From the NCBI GenBank assembly GCA_017517145.1, contig JAFXAJ010000047.1, forward strand, positions 1-53,956: 53,956 bases of DNA, read 5' to 3'. Of this stretch, positions 1 to 7,213 are shown one piece after another; positions within the stretch are counted from its first letter, which is position 1, and each line of letters opens with the position of its first letter. The notes under the pieces were generated by a model. The model was not told the origin of the DNA. It ran no database searches and saw only the letters and a list, made by a program, of their open reading frames with translations. The position numbers and the translations under genes are program-made. The DNA is from Ruminococcus sp. (lineage in GTDB: Bacteria > Bacillota > Clostridia > Oscillospirales > Ruminococcaceae).

Positions 1-74
1 ATTATTTTTCTGCCGGTGTGTTCGTTATACCCTGTTTTCAACAGTTTTGCACTTTTTCAATTTTTATATTTAAA

Positions 75-116
75 AAAAGTCCGAGTGGACCGTTTCCATG
101 GCCCACTCGGACTTTT
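75..116 (-). terminator. Rho-independent terminator of the RING-like gene
   Basis: A 14-bp perfect inverted repeat (75-88 with 103-116) encloses a 14-nt loop. Read on the minus strand, the stem is followed by a run of T (complement of the A run at 72-78). It lies about 30 nt past the stop codon of the minus-strand gene ending at 149. The rest of 1-148 holds no gene I can support. Confidence 0.8.
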
Positions 117-148
117 GGTTTCACTTTTTTTACAGCGCCTCTGTGTTT

Positions 149-1096
149 TTATATTATTATATCCATTATTTCCTTCATAAAGAACATTGCCGCTGCAGTA
201 AATACAAATGTAACGATTACTATCACTAACGCATTTCTTATGAGAAGTCCTCCCTGAGTTCTGAGATCTCCTGCTGTGAGAGGTGATTTCGATTTCTCCT
301 GACGTATGCGCTTTATGCTTTTCACCGTAAAAATATAATACATCCAGTTGCCGAAAAGACATAGCACCATACGCATAACAAAATCAACTACATTGCATAT
401 ATTTACCGCCGTAAGAAAAATTTCTCTGTTCTGTGCAATAAACGAAGCCGCAGAATTGGACAAAAGCCGCATTGTATCGTCTGTCAGCGTTATATCTGCC
501 ATATACACAAGCATCAGCGGAACTGTCAAAAGTACCGACAAAAGAGTCGTCACTGCCGCCCAGCCCCACATACGCCGTGTAGCAAAATACATGGGCGGAA
601 AAACAAAACACATAAAATTGAAAGAAATTTTACCCAATGAATCAGAGAATCTCCTGAAAAGATGATAATAGTAAAATGAATTCTGCTTGACAAAAGACAT
701 CATTTCCTCCACTGTCAGCTCTCCCATTTTTGAATCAGGACGCACACCGTAAAACATTAAAAATGTCTTGTCTTTCACGCTCATGTTGTCAGCAGGCTTC
801 TCATGTTTAGATTCCGCACCGCAGAAAGGACACGTGCTTTCGTTTATCTGTATGCTTGCTCCACATTCCGTACAAGTGACAAGCGTACTTGATTCAGCGG
901 ATTTTTCCGACTTTTTTTCAGGAATTTCCGATTTCCAGCGGAATTTTTCACCATGCCGTTCATGATTCGCACATCTCCCTGAATTCGCATAGCATTGCCT
1001 ATGATGAGGCGAGCCGCAGTCAGGACATACAACAACATCATCATTATCTGTGAAAATATTTCCGCAGGCTGAACATTTTTCACCTTTGTATTTCAT
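149..1096 (-). CDS. RING-like zinc-ribbon membrane protein
   Basis: A 315-residue protein of unknown role. The N-terminus carries a prokaryotic RING-like metal site: C8-x2-C11, C24-x2-C27, H32, C35, C42 and possibly H45. A charged linker follows, then a second four-Cys ribbon (C75, C78, C89, C92). The C-terminal 170 residues hold about four hydrophobic segments, ending in a C-terminal anchor. The layout resembles DUF2628-type membrane proteins with an N-terminal ribbon. The start has an ACGGAGAA ribosome site 14 nt after the stop of the 44-residue peptide gene, so the two are probably one operon from the promoter at 1282-1310. Prokaryotic RING-like domains have been proposed to act in signalling or ubiquitin-like contexts, but nothing here shows a ligase function. 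Confident it is a gene; function unknown. Confidence 0.8.
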   Translation of the reverse strand: MKYKGEKCSACGNIFTDNDDVVVCPDCGSPHHRQCYANSGRCANHERHGEKFRWKSEIPEKKSEKSAESSTLVTCTECGASIQINESTCPFCGAESKHEKPADNMSVKDKTFLMFYGVRPDSKMGELTVEEMMSFVKQNSFYYYHLFRRFSDSLGKISFNFMCFVFPPMYFATRRMWGWAAVTTLLSVLLTVPLMLVYMADITLTDDTMRLLSNSAASFIAQNREIFLTAVNICNVVDFVMRMVLCLFGNWMYYIFTVKSIKRIRQEKSKSPLTAGDLRTQGGLLIRNALVIVIVTFVFTAAAMFFMKEIMDIII

Positions 1097-1110
1097 TTAT
1101 CATTCTCCGT

Positions 1111-1245
1111 TCATTGGCTGATATTGTAGAAAAATTCGCCTAAATCTGCTCCTACAGATACTCCTGCTAATGCTGAAATAACTGCTGAAACAGCAAAAAA
1201 TACAATAATTGCTCCAACGCTTATTCCCTTGATTTTTTTCTCCAT
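1111..1245 (-). CDS. 44-residue single-pass membrane peptide
   Basis: A short gene starting MEKKIKGISVGAIIVFF and ending EFFYNISQ. A charged start precedes one Gly/Ala/Val-rich hydrophobic helix (about residues 8-33), then a short acidic-aromatic tail. The start codon follows a TGGAGGAAAAATCTT ribosome site, and a TTGCAT/TATAAT promoter lies 37 nt upstream. It is the first gene of the transcript that continues into the RING-like membrane protein. I do not recognise a family; it could be a small partner subunit of that protein. The strong promoter and ribosome site make it a credible gene despite its size. Confidence 0.65.
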   Translation of the reverse strand: MEKKIKGISVGAIIVFFAVSAVISALAGVSVGADLGEFFYNISQ

Positions 1246-1281
1246 AAGATTTTTCCTCCATTGGTTAATTGTTGTAATCCA

Positions 1282-1310
1282 ATTATACCATACTCAACAA
1301 TGAAATGCAA
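1282..1310 (-). promoter_or_regulatory. Promoter of the 44-residue peptide / RING-like operon
   Basis: On the minus strand, TTGCAT (1310-1305), a 17-nt spacer, and TATAAT (1287-1282) preceded by TGG, an extended -10. Transcription would start near 1275, about 30 nt before the peptide start codon. Confidence 0.75.
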
Positions 1311-1316
1311 TATTTT

Positions 1317-1886
1317 TTAGAGATTAAGCGCAAAGCCTGCTATTATTCCCACAACCGCCGATGAAGCAATTATGATTATCGGGCTGACTTTCTTCTTTAA
1401 TGTAAAGAAAAGTGCTGCCGCAAATATTGCCAGTGATACGTAAAAAGGTATTCCTGTGAATACATCCGCTGTCAATCCGGACGGAAAAAATACTGTAAGT
1501 CCGATTGATACCACAGCTGAGCCTATCATACCGATTACCGCAGGTTTCAAGCCTGTCATACAGCCTTCTACCGCTTTACTTTTACGGAATTTTTCAAAGC
1601 ACTTCGCAACTATGAGTATAACTATAAAGGAGGGCAGAACTACGCCCAGAGTTGAACATATTCCACCGAAAATACCTGCTGTTTCGTTTCCCACATAAGT
1701 TGCTATATTTATAGCAAAAGGTCCGGGAGTGCTTTCACTTACAGCTATAAAGTCAACTATCTGCGCATCAGTCATCCAACCCTTTTTTATAACTGCTTCC
1801 TGCACGAGAGGCAGCATGGCATATCCGCCGCCAAAAGTAAAAAGTCCTATTCTGAAAAAGGTGAGAAAAAGTTCCAGTAATATCAT
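1317..1886 (-). CDS. chrA: Chromate transporter, second half-size subunit
   Basis: A 189-residue CHR-family membrane protein. It has the family signature FGGGYAMLPLV near the N-terminus and STPGPFAINIAT about 30 residues later, followed by about five hydrophobic helices. It is a short (single-domain) ChrA, which normally works as a pair with a second short subunit. That partner is directly upstream and overlaps by four bases (ATGA), which indicates translational coupling. CHR transporters export chromate by proton exchange; the native substrate in an anaerobic gut clostridium is uncertain and could be another oxyanion. The family call is firm, the substrate is inference. Confidence 0.88.
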   Translation of the reverse strand: MILLELFLTFFRIGLFTFGGGYAMLPLVQEAVIKKGWMTDAQIVDFIAVSESTPGPFAINIATYVGNETAGIFGGICSTLGVVLPSFIVILIVAKCFEKFRKSKAVEGCMTGLKPAVIGMIGSAVVSIGLTVFFPSGLTADVFTGIPFYVSLAIFAAALFFTLKKKVSPIIIIASSAVVGIIAGFALNL

Positions 1887-2452
1887 TTGCTCTCCTCCTT
1901 TGCCTTATTTGCAGTTGTAAGAAAGTATATCAGTCCTGCAACAGCACAGCCGATAATTATAAATACAGCATTCAGGTCTGTGAAAACGGCTACTGCAAAT
2001 GCTGCCGCTGCAATACAATAGGAAAATATATTCTTGGGGCATTTCTTGTACATGGAAATCAGCGCCTTGATAATCAGTGCCAGAACTCCTGCACGTATAC
2101 CGAAAAATGCGTATTTTACGCCTCTGTAGCTGCTGAATTCACGGAGCACCATGGATATGATTGTAATTATAAGAAACGAGGGCAGAACAACTCCCAGAGT
2201 TGCGCACATTGCTCCGAAAAAGCCTGCTGTGCGGTATCCCACAAAGGTTGCCGCATTTATAGCAATGGGACCGGGAGTGGATTCCGCAATTGCCACAATT
2301 TCCAGTATATCGTCATCTGTAAGCCATTTTTTATTCTCGCATACTTCCTTCTGTATCAGCGGAATCATGGCATATCCTCCGCCAAAGGTAAACGCTCCTA
2401 TTTTCAGAAACGTGAGAAATAATTCAAGTTTTCTATGTTCTTTTTTCTCCAT
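1883..2452 (-). CDS. chrA: Chromate transporter, first half-size subunit
   Basis: A 189-residue CHR-family protein paralogous to the next gene, with FGGGYAMIPLI and STPGPIAINAAT signatures and a GTLGVVLPSF-like helix shared with its partner. I start it at the ATG at 2452 (MEKKEHRKLEL) because AAAGGAG sits six bases upstream; an in-frame start eight codons earlier would place that site inside the gene. It is the first gene of the pair and lies about 100 nt after the stop of the beta-helix lipoprotein, separated by a hairpin at 2482-2508. I found no clear promoter in that gap, so partial read-through from upstream is possible. Confidence 0.88.
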   Translation of the reverse strand: MEKKEHRKLELFLTFLKIGAFTFGGGYAMIPLIQKEVCENKKWLTDDDILEIVAIAESTPGPIAINAATFVGYRTAGFFGAMCATLGVVLPSFLIITIISMVLREFSSYRGVKYAFFGIRAGVLALIIKALISMYKKCPKNIFSYCIAAAAFAVAVFTDLNAVFIIIGCAVAGLIYFLTTANKAKEESK

Positions 2453-2481
2453 AACTGCTCCTTTCGCAATTACCACGGAAA

Positions 2482-2508
2482 CAGCCGAACTTGAAAAAAG
2501 TTCGGCTG
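2482..2508 (-). terminator. Hairpin between beta-helix lipoprotein and chromate transporter
   Basis: An 11-bp perfect inverted repeat (2482-2492 with 2498-2508) with a 5-nt loop. On the minus strand it is followed only by TTTCC, so it is a weak terminator or attenuator rather than a strong stop. Confidence 0.55.
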
Positions 2509-2552
2509 CCTCCGCATTAGGTGGTTTATATGAAATTTGAAGATGTCATTAA

Positions 2553-4733
2553 TTACTGGGGCATATCACTCTCGTCACCGAAGGGAAATTTCGGTCTTTC
2601 CGGCATCAAAAAACCGCCGTTTTCATCGGTAGGTGGCTGAAAATCTCCTCTGCCAAAGGGCTTCTCCCCTCTTTCAGGCATTACGGGATTACCATTTTCA
2701 TCAGTGGTTGGCTGAAAATTCTCTCTGCCATGACCGCCGAAACCGCCTTTATCACCTCTGCCGCCGAAACCTCCGCCCATCATGGACTGTTCTCCGATAT
2801 AGCTTATGGTATTTTCTGCGGTAAATGTGCCTACAGCCGTACCTTTTCCGTCATAGCCGCCTATTTCGTACAAGCCGTAATCTTCTTCTGCCGAGGAAGT
2901 TCCTCCTGCCGAAAGTGTATATGTCTTTCCCTTTTCAATTTCGGGAATACTGATAACTATATGCTCAAATGTCTTTGCAGGCGCATAACTGAACAGTTCA
3001 TTTCCTGCCTCATCAGTAAGGGCAACAAGTGTTCCTGCCACCTGCGCAGTGCCAAAATTTGCTGAAACACAGCACTGAACAGAATTATCTGTGGGAGCTT
3101 CTGCCATTTGTGCACTGCCTGCGGCTGCAAGAATACCGCCGTTGACGATGATTTCACCGTTACCGTCAAGAGAACCGTTTCCTCCGTTTGTCGGACCGTT
3201 TACAAGGACAACACCGCCGCTTACAGTCATATTTCCGTTGGAATCAAGTCCGTCACCCTGAGCGTCAGCATAGACTATACCGCCGCTGATATTCAGTTCA
3301 ACTCCATGAGAGTAAGTGCCCATACCGCCCTGACTTGTTGTGCCGTCAGTGGCATTGAAGCCATCATCAGAGGATACAAGAGAAACTTCTCCGCCGCTTA
3401 TATTTATAACAGCGCCTTCGATTCCCTCGTATGATTTTTCTATTGAAACAGTACCGCCTGAAATATCTATAGTGCTGTCGGCGTGAATACCGTCACCGCC
3501 TGCCAGCAGCTGAGATACAGCGCCGTTTATAGTGATATTTTTATTTGAATGAATTGCGTCATCTGCGGAATCCACAGTAATATTACCGCCGCTGATTTCA
3601 ACGGAACTTCCGCCTTTTATGCCCTTTGTGCTGTCAGATACGGCTGCTGAATCGTCCTCGCCTTCAAGGAGATATGCCGTTTGCTGAGGTATAGCCCCAC
3701 CGAAACCGCCGGGAGTTACCATTCCGCCGAAATCCCTGCCGCCAAAGCCCATGTCATTCTGTTTAGGCACTGCATTTTCATATCCGCCGCCACTGATGAT
3801 ATTCACATCACCGCCGTGGATAACAGCGTCAGTTTCTGCCTGTATTCCGTCATTAACGGCATCTATTGATATATCGCCGCCGTTGATGTAAACAAATCCA
3901 TAAGCAGTATCGTCAGTTTCAGTTGATTTTATACCGTCCTGTCCGCTTTTTATGTCAATTTTTCCGCCGTTTATTGCAGTATAATCCTTGCCCTTGATGC
4001 CGTCCTCTGCGGAATTTATCGTGATATTTCCGCCTGTTATGACAATATCATCCTTTGAATGGATTCCGTCTGCAAAATTGGCATTTATGCCGAGAGAACC
4101 GCTGCCGTTAAGCGTTATACTGTCACAGCTGAAAATGCAGGCATCAGGCTCGCTGTTCTGCTCGTCCGCAAAGCTGTATGAAGTGCCGTCCGTCAGCGTA
4201 TTTACGCTGTTTTCGGCAAGAGTCACAAATATTTTGTCTGAATCAGCTCCATAAACAGGGGCTGAATTTTTGCAGGTTATATCCGCATTATCAAGTACAA
4301 GCTGAACCTTTGCTTTTGGAGCGTTAACGATAATCTGACCGTCATCAAGCCTGCCTGAAATACGATATATTCCTTCTTTAAAAATAGTAACAGCACATCC
4401 GTCAACAGATATTCCGTCCCCCTGAGCATCAACACTGTCCCCGTCAAGCTTTATTTCAGCCGTAATACTTCCGTATTCCGCTGATATATCCCTGTCGGAA
4501 AAAAGCTCGTTATATGGTTTTCTGACAGTATCAGCACTGACGTTTTTTTCCTCTGCCGCAGTATTTTTTTCAGTAACTATAGCAGTAGTTTCAGCTGATA
4601 CAGTTGCCTCCTCAGTTGGAGTTTCCGTACTGCTGTTTCGGGATTTTTCTCCGCTGCATCCTGCAAAAGACGCAGACAGAACTGCTGCTGTAAGGAAACC
4701 AAAGGATTTTTTCAGTATTTCTGAACTATTCAT
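2553..4733 (-). CDS. Cthe_2159/DUF4353-like carbohydrate-binding beta-helix lipoprotein
   Basis: A 726-residue surface lipoprotein. The signal peptide ends in a lipobox SFAGC (C26). A Thr/Glu-rich spacer (about 30-65) is followed by a long run of repeated short strands marked by DGI, GGNI and SADDGI units (about 95-560). This is the pattern of the Cthe_2159-type beta-helix family, whose founding member binds cellulose and polygalacturonate. After a small sandwich-like region, the tail is Gly/Phe-rich (GGGFGGRG) and ends with two near-identical units of about 24 residues containing FQPxTDENGxxxMPER. It lies divergent from a two-component pair. The likely role is attachment to plant polysaccharide or cell-surface architecture. 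A ribosome site AAAGGTGATG precedes the start; I could not find a convincing promoter. Confidence 0.82.
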   Translation of the reverse strand: MNSSEILKKSFGFLTAAVLSASFAGCSGEKSRNSSTETPTEEATVSAETTAIVTEKNTAAEEKNVSADTVRKPYNELFSDRDISAEYGSITAEIKLDGDSVDAQGDGISVDGCAVTIFKEGIYRISGRLDDGQIIVNAPKAKVQLVLDNADITCKNSAPVYGADSDKIFVTLAENSVNTLTDGTSYSFADEQNSEPDACIFSCDSITLNGSGSLGINANFADGIHSKDDIVITGGNITINSAEDGIKGKDYTAINGGKIDIKSGQDGIKSTETDDTAYGFVYINGGDISIDAVNDGIQAETDAVIHGGDVNIISGGGYENAVPKQNDMGFGGRDFGGMVTPGGFGGAIPQQTAYLLEGEDDSAAVSDSTKGIKGGSSVEISGGNITVDSADDAIHSNKNITINGAVSQLLAGGDGIHADSTIDISGGTVSIEKSYEGIEGAVINISGGEVSLVSSDDGFNATDGTTSQGGMGTYSHGVELNISGGIVYADAQGDGLDSNGNMTVSGGVVLVNGPTNGGNGSLDGNGEIIVNGGILAAAGSAQMAEAPTDNSVQCCVSANFGTAQVAGTLVALTDEAGNELFSYAPAKTFEHIVISIPEIEKGKTYTLSAGGTSSAEEDYGLYEIGGYDGKGTAVGTFTAENTISYIGEQSMMGGGFGGRGDKGGFGGHGRENFQPTTDENGNPVMPERGEKPFGRGDFQPPTDENGGFLMPERPKFPFGDESDMPQ

Positions 4734-4853
4734 TTTACATCACCTTTAAATATGGTTTCCCAATTCCTTTTTCTATGGTTTCATTCTACATTATTAATAT
4801 GAAAACTGCGTGAAAATGACACGAAAAGGATGTAAATTATTTATGAATTGCCC

Positions 4854-4882
4854 TTGAAATTTCACTGAATATGCATTATAAT
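4854..4882 (+). promoter_or_regulatory. Promoter of the two-component operon
   Basis: TTGAAA (4854-4859), 17-nt spacer, TATAAT (4877-4882). Expected transcription start near 4889. This lies downstream of the in-frame ATG at 4887 and supports the start codon at 4902. Confidence 0.8.
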
Positions 4883-4901
4883 ATATATGGAAGGTGATTT
4901 T

Positions 4902-5582
4902 ATGATTTATATGCTTGAGGACGACGGCGGAATACGTGATTTCGTACTATATGCCCTTAATAATTCAGGATTTGAAGCTGTAGGATTTGAGCTTCCCTCG
5001 GAATTTTTTGACGCTGTTTCTCTTGCTGTTCCCGATTTGGTTCTTTTGGATATTATGCTGCCGGAGGAGGACGGCATTTCTATTCTGAAAAAGCTCCGTT
5101 CTGATAAACGTACTGTAAATCTCCCTGTTATTCTCCTTACCGCAAAGGGTACGGAATTTGACAAGGTTCTCGGACTTGACAGCGGTGCTGACGACTATAT
5201 CTCCAAACCCTTCGGCACTATGGAGCTGATTTCACGCATCAGGGCGCTTCTTCGCAGAACATCACGGACAAATTCAGACAGTTCAAAACTGCTCTGCATC
5301 GGTGAAATAAACGTCAATGAAGATATGCACGAAGTAACTGTATCAGGCAGAAAAATTACCCTTACACTTAAAGAATATGATATACTTTGTCTCCTTATGA
5401 AAAATAAGGGCAGGGTTTTTACCCGTGACGAACTTCTCAATAAAATATGGGGATATGATTTCGTAGGCGAAAGCCGCACCGTTGATGTGCATATCCGCAA
5501 TCTGCGTTTAAAACTCGGTGAATGCGGCGAGCTTATCGAAACAATCCGTGGTGTAGGTTACAGAATAGGTAAAAGCGTATGA
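4902..5582 (+). CDS. OmpR/PhoB-family response regulator
   Basis: A 226-residue DNA-binding response regulator. The receiver domain (1-115) has the acidic pair E6/D7/D8, phospho-acceptor D50 in DLVLLDIMLP, T80 and K102. The winged-helix effector domain (about 125-226) has the typical GEINV, LTLKEYDILCLL and RTVDVHIRNLRLKL elements. I choose the ATG at 4902 (MIYMLEDDGG): GGAAGGTG lies six bases upstream, and the ATG at 4887 is too close to the -10 box to be inside the message. It overlaps the histidine kinase by four bases. Targets are unknown; the divergent beta-helix lipoprotein is the obvious local candidate. Confidence 0.92.
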   Translation: MIYMLEDDGGIRDFVLYALNNSGFEAVGFELPSEFFDAVSLAVPDLVLLDIMLPEEDGISILKKLRSDKRTVNLPVILLTAKGTEFDKVLGLDSGADDYISKPFGTMELISRIRALLRRTSRTNSDSSKLLCIGEINVNEDMHEVTVSGRKITLTLKEYDILCLLMKNKGRVFTRDELLNKIWGYDFVGESRTVDVHIRNLRLKLGECGELIETIRGVGYRIGKSV

Positions 5583-6898
5583 TAAAAAAAATATTTCTTA
5601 GCATATTCATATCCACAGCGGCAGCCGTAACAATTGTCACAATTGCAGCATCTGCTATAATCGGTGAAAAAAGCCTTGAATACGTGGGATTTATCATCGG
5701 TGCAGCTGCTTTTGTAATTGCCGTTTCAGCAGCTGCCGCAATTATCATCGCAAATAAAATTGTACGTCCAATAAAAGAACTTGACCTTACTCAGCCTCAA
5801 TTCAGCAAAACCTATCCCGAACTCCTGCCGCTGCTGGACATACTTAAAAAGCAGTACGGCAGAGCCAGCCGATACAGAACAGAACTCACCGACAGCCGTG
5901 AGCATTTTTCAATTATCACTGACAATATGAAAGACGGCATTGTCATTGCTGACCCGCACACAAATGTTCTTTCCTGCAATTCTGCGGCATATCAGCTGCT
6001 TGGCGCTGAGCCGCTTTCAGAGGGGCAGAGTATATACTCATTGAGCAACGGAGAGCCTTTCAGACGGTGCATACAGGATGCCATGGGCGGACTGCGTTCA
6101 GAAATTGTTATAAACACTGACAACGGCGACCGCAAGATTATTGCCAGTCCTGCAAGTATTTCAGGCAATCTCAACGGCATTGTTGTATTCATCATGGACG
6201 TTACAGAAGAACAGGCGCTTGAAAAAATGCGCCGTGAATTCACCTCAAATGTATCCCATGAACTGAAAACTCCTCTGACTACTATATACGGCACTGCTGA
6301 TATGCTGGCAAACGGCATGGTCAAGGCTGAAAATGTTGCCGACTTCGGTGGAAATATCCGCCGTGAAGCCGACCGTCTGCTCACTCTTATAAATGATATT
6401 GTTTCCCTTTCACGACTTGATGAAAAAGATGTACCGAGACAATGGGAAAAAGTAGATTTATACAGTCTTGCCGATGAAATTATAGGACGGCTTTCAACAG
6501 CAGCAGCCGAAAAACAGGTTTCCGCAAGTCTTACGGGAGAAACTGTTTCTGTCATGGGCGACAGGACGATTCTCAGTGAAGTGATATACAATCTCTGCGA
6601 AAACGCCATAAAATACAACAAAAACGGCGGAAGCTACACTGTAAAAATATCACACAAGCCCATGAAAGCAATTATAACTGTGACTGACACGGGAATAGGT
6701 ATTCCTGATGAGCATATTGACCGTATTTTCGAGCGTTTTTATCGTGCGGACAAGAGCCGTTCCCGAAAAATCGAAGGAACAGGTCTGGGATTATCCATTG
6801 TCAAGCATGGCGTAGGGTATCATAATGGCACAGTACATGCTGAAAGTACGGAAAACGGAACGGTATTTATTGTAGAATTGCCGGTGAAAAACGAATAA
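5579..6898 (+). CDS. PhoR-like membrane sensor histidine kinase
   Basis: A 439-residue kinase. Two membrane helices (about 7-29 and 36-59) have almost no extracellular loop between them, so it probably does not sense a soluble ligand directly. A HAMP-like joint (VRPIKELD), a PAS domain (about 106-210), the HisKA box with H227 in SNVSHELKTPL, and an ATPase domain follow. The ATPase domain shows the N box (N342), TDTGIGIP (370-377) and GTGLGLSIVKH (400-410). Length and order match PhoR/WalK-type kinases of Firmicutes. Its start overlaps the regulator stop, and a hairpin closes the operon 11 nt downstream. The signal is unknown. Confidence 0.92.
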   Translation: MIKKIFLSIFISTAAAVTIVTIAASAIIGEKSLEYVGFIIGAAAFVIAVSAAAAIIIANKIVRPIKELDLTQPQFSKTYPELLPLLDILKKQYGRASRYRTELTDSREHFSIITDNMKDGIVIADPHTNVLSCNSAAYQLLGAEPLSEGQSIYSLSNGEPFRRCIQDAMGGLRSEIVINTDNGDRKIIASPASISGNLNGIVVFIMDVTEEQALEKMRREFTSNVSHELKTPLTTIYGTADMLANGMVKAENVADFGGNIRREADRLLTLINDIVSLSRLDEKDVPRQWEKVDLYSLADEIIGRLSTAAAEKQVSASLTGETVSVMGDRTILSEVIYNLCENAIKYNKNGGSYTVKISHKPMKAIITVTDTGIGIPDEHIDRIFERFYRADKSRSRKIEGTGLGLSIVKHGVGYHNGTVHAESTENGTVFIVELPVKNE

Positions 6899-6908
6899 AA
6901 AGCAATTC

Positions 6909-6943
6909 AGGCAATACCGCACAGAGCTTGTGCGGTATTGCCT
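6909..6943 (+). terminator. Terminator after the histidine kinase
   Basis: A 14-bp perfect stem (6909-6922 with 6930-6943) with a 7-nt loop, followed by a short T-rich stretch. The remainder of the 6944-7132 gap shows nothing further I can support. Confidence 0.7.
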
Positions 6944-7132
6944 TTAGGCTATATTTTCTGATAAAATAGTGCTGGAGCGTATATTGTCCGCCTTTCAGTC
7001 TGTAGAAAAAGGCATATTTTATATAGGACACGGCAATTTCAGAACAAAATTCAGGTTTTTCGACACGCTCAAAGGGCGGTCTTTTTTTATCATATCATTG
7101 CATATTACACACGTTTATCACCAGATTTTTTC

Positions 7133-7161
7133 TTGACAAAACGGCGAATTTTTGGTATAAT
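7133..7161 (+). promoter_or_regulatory. Consensus promoter of the DUF5696/dual-permease operon
   Basis: TTGACA (7133-7138), a 17-nt spacer, and TATAAT (7156-7161) preceded by TGG. This is the best-matched promoter in the window. Transcription should start near 7168, 46 nt before the proposed TTG start at 7214. Nothing else obvious controls it. Confidence 0.88.
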
Positions 7162-7213
7162 AAACAATGAAGTATTATGCAGTTTTGCCATTTGTCAAGG
7201 GAGGTGCAGGGCG

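Noticed and set aside
2633..4254. Several short plus-strand frames opposite the beta-helix lipoprotein
   Set aside because: They arise from the repeated Gly/Asp-rich coding pattern read in reverse. None has a start context.
2553..4733. Gly-rich tail repeats as a silk or collagen-like fibre
   Set aside because: The Gly-rich stretch is short and the two terminal units are too few to form a fibre; a flexible tail is more likely.
7133..7213. A longer reading of the large binding protein beginning with TTG at 7133
   Set aside because: That TTG is the start of the -35 box TTGACA, so it cannot be in the message. A TTG at 7214 has AAGGGAGGTG nine bases before it.
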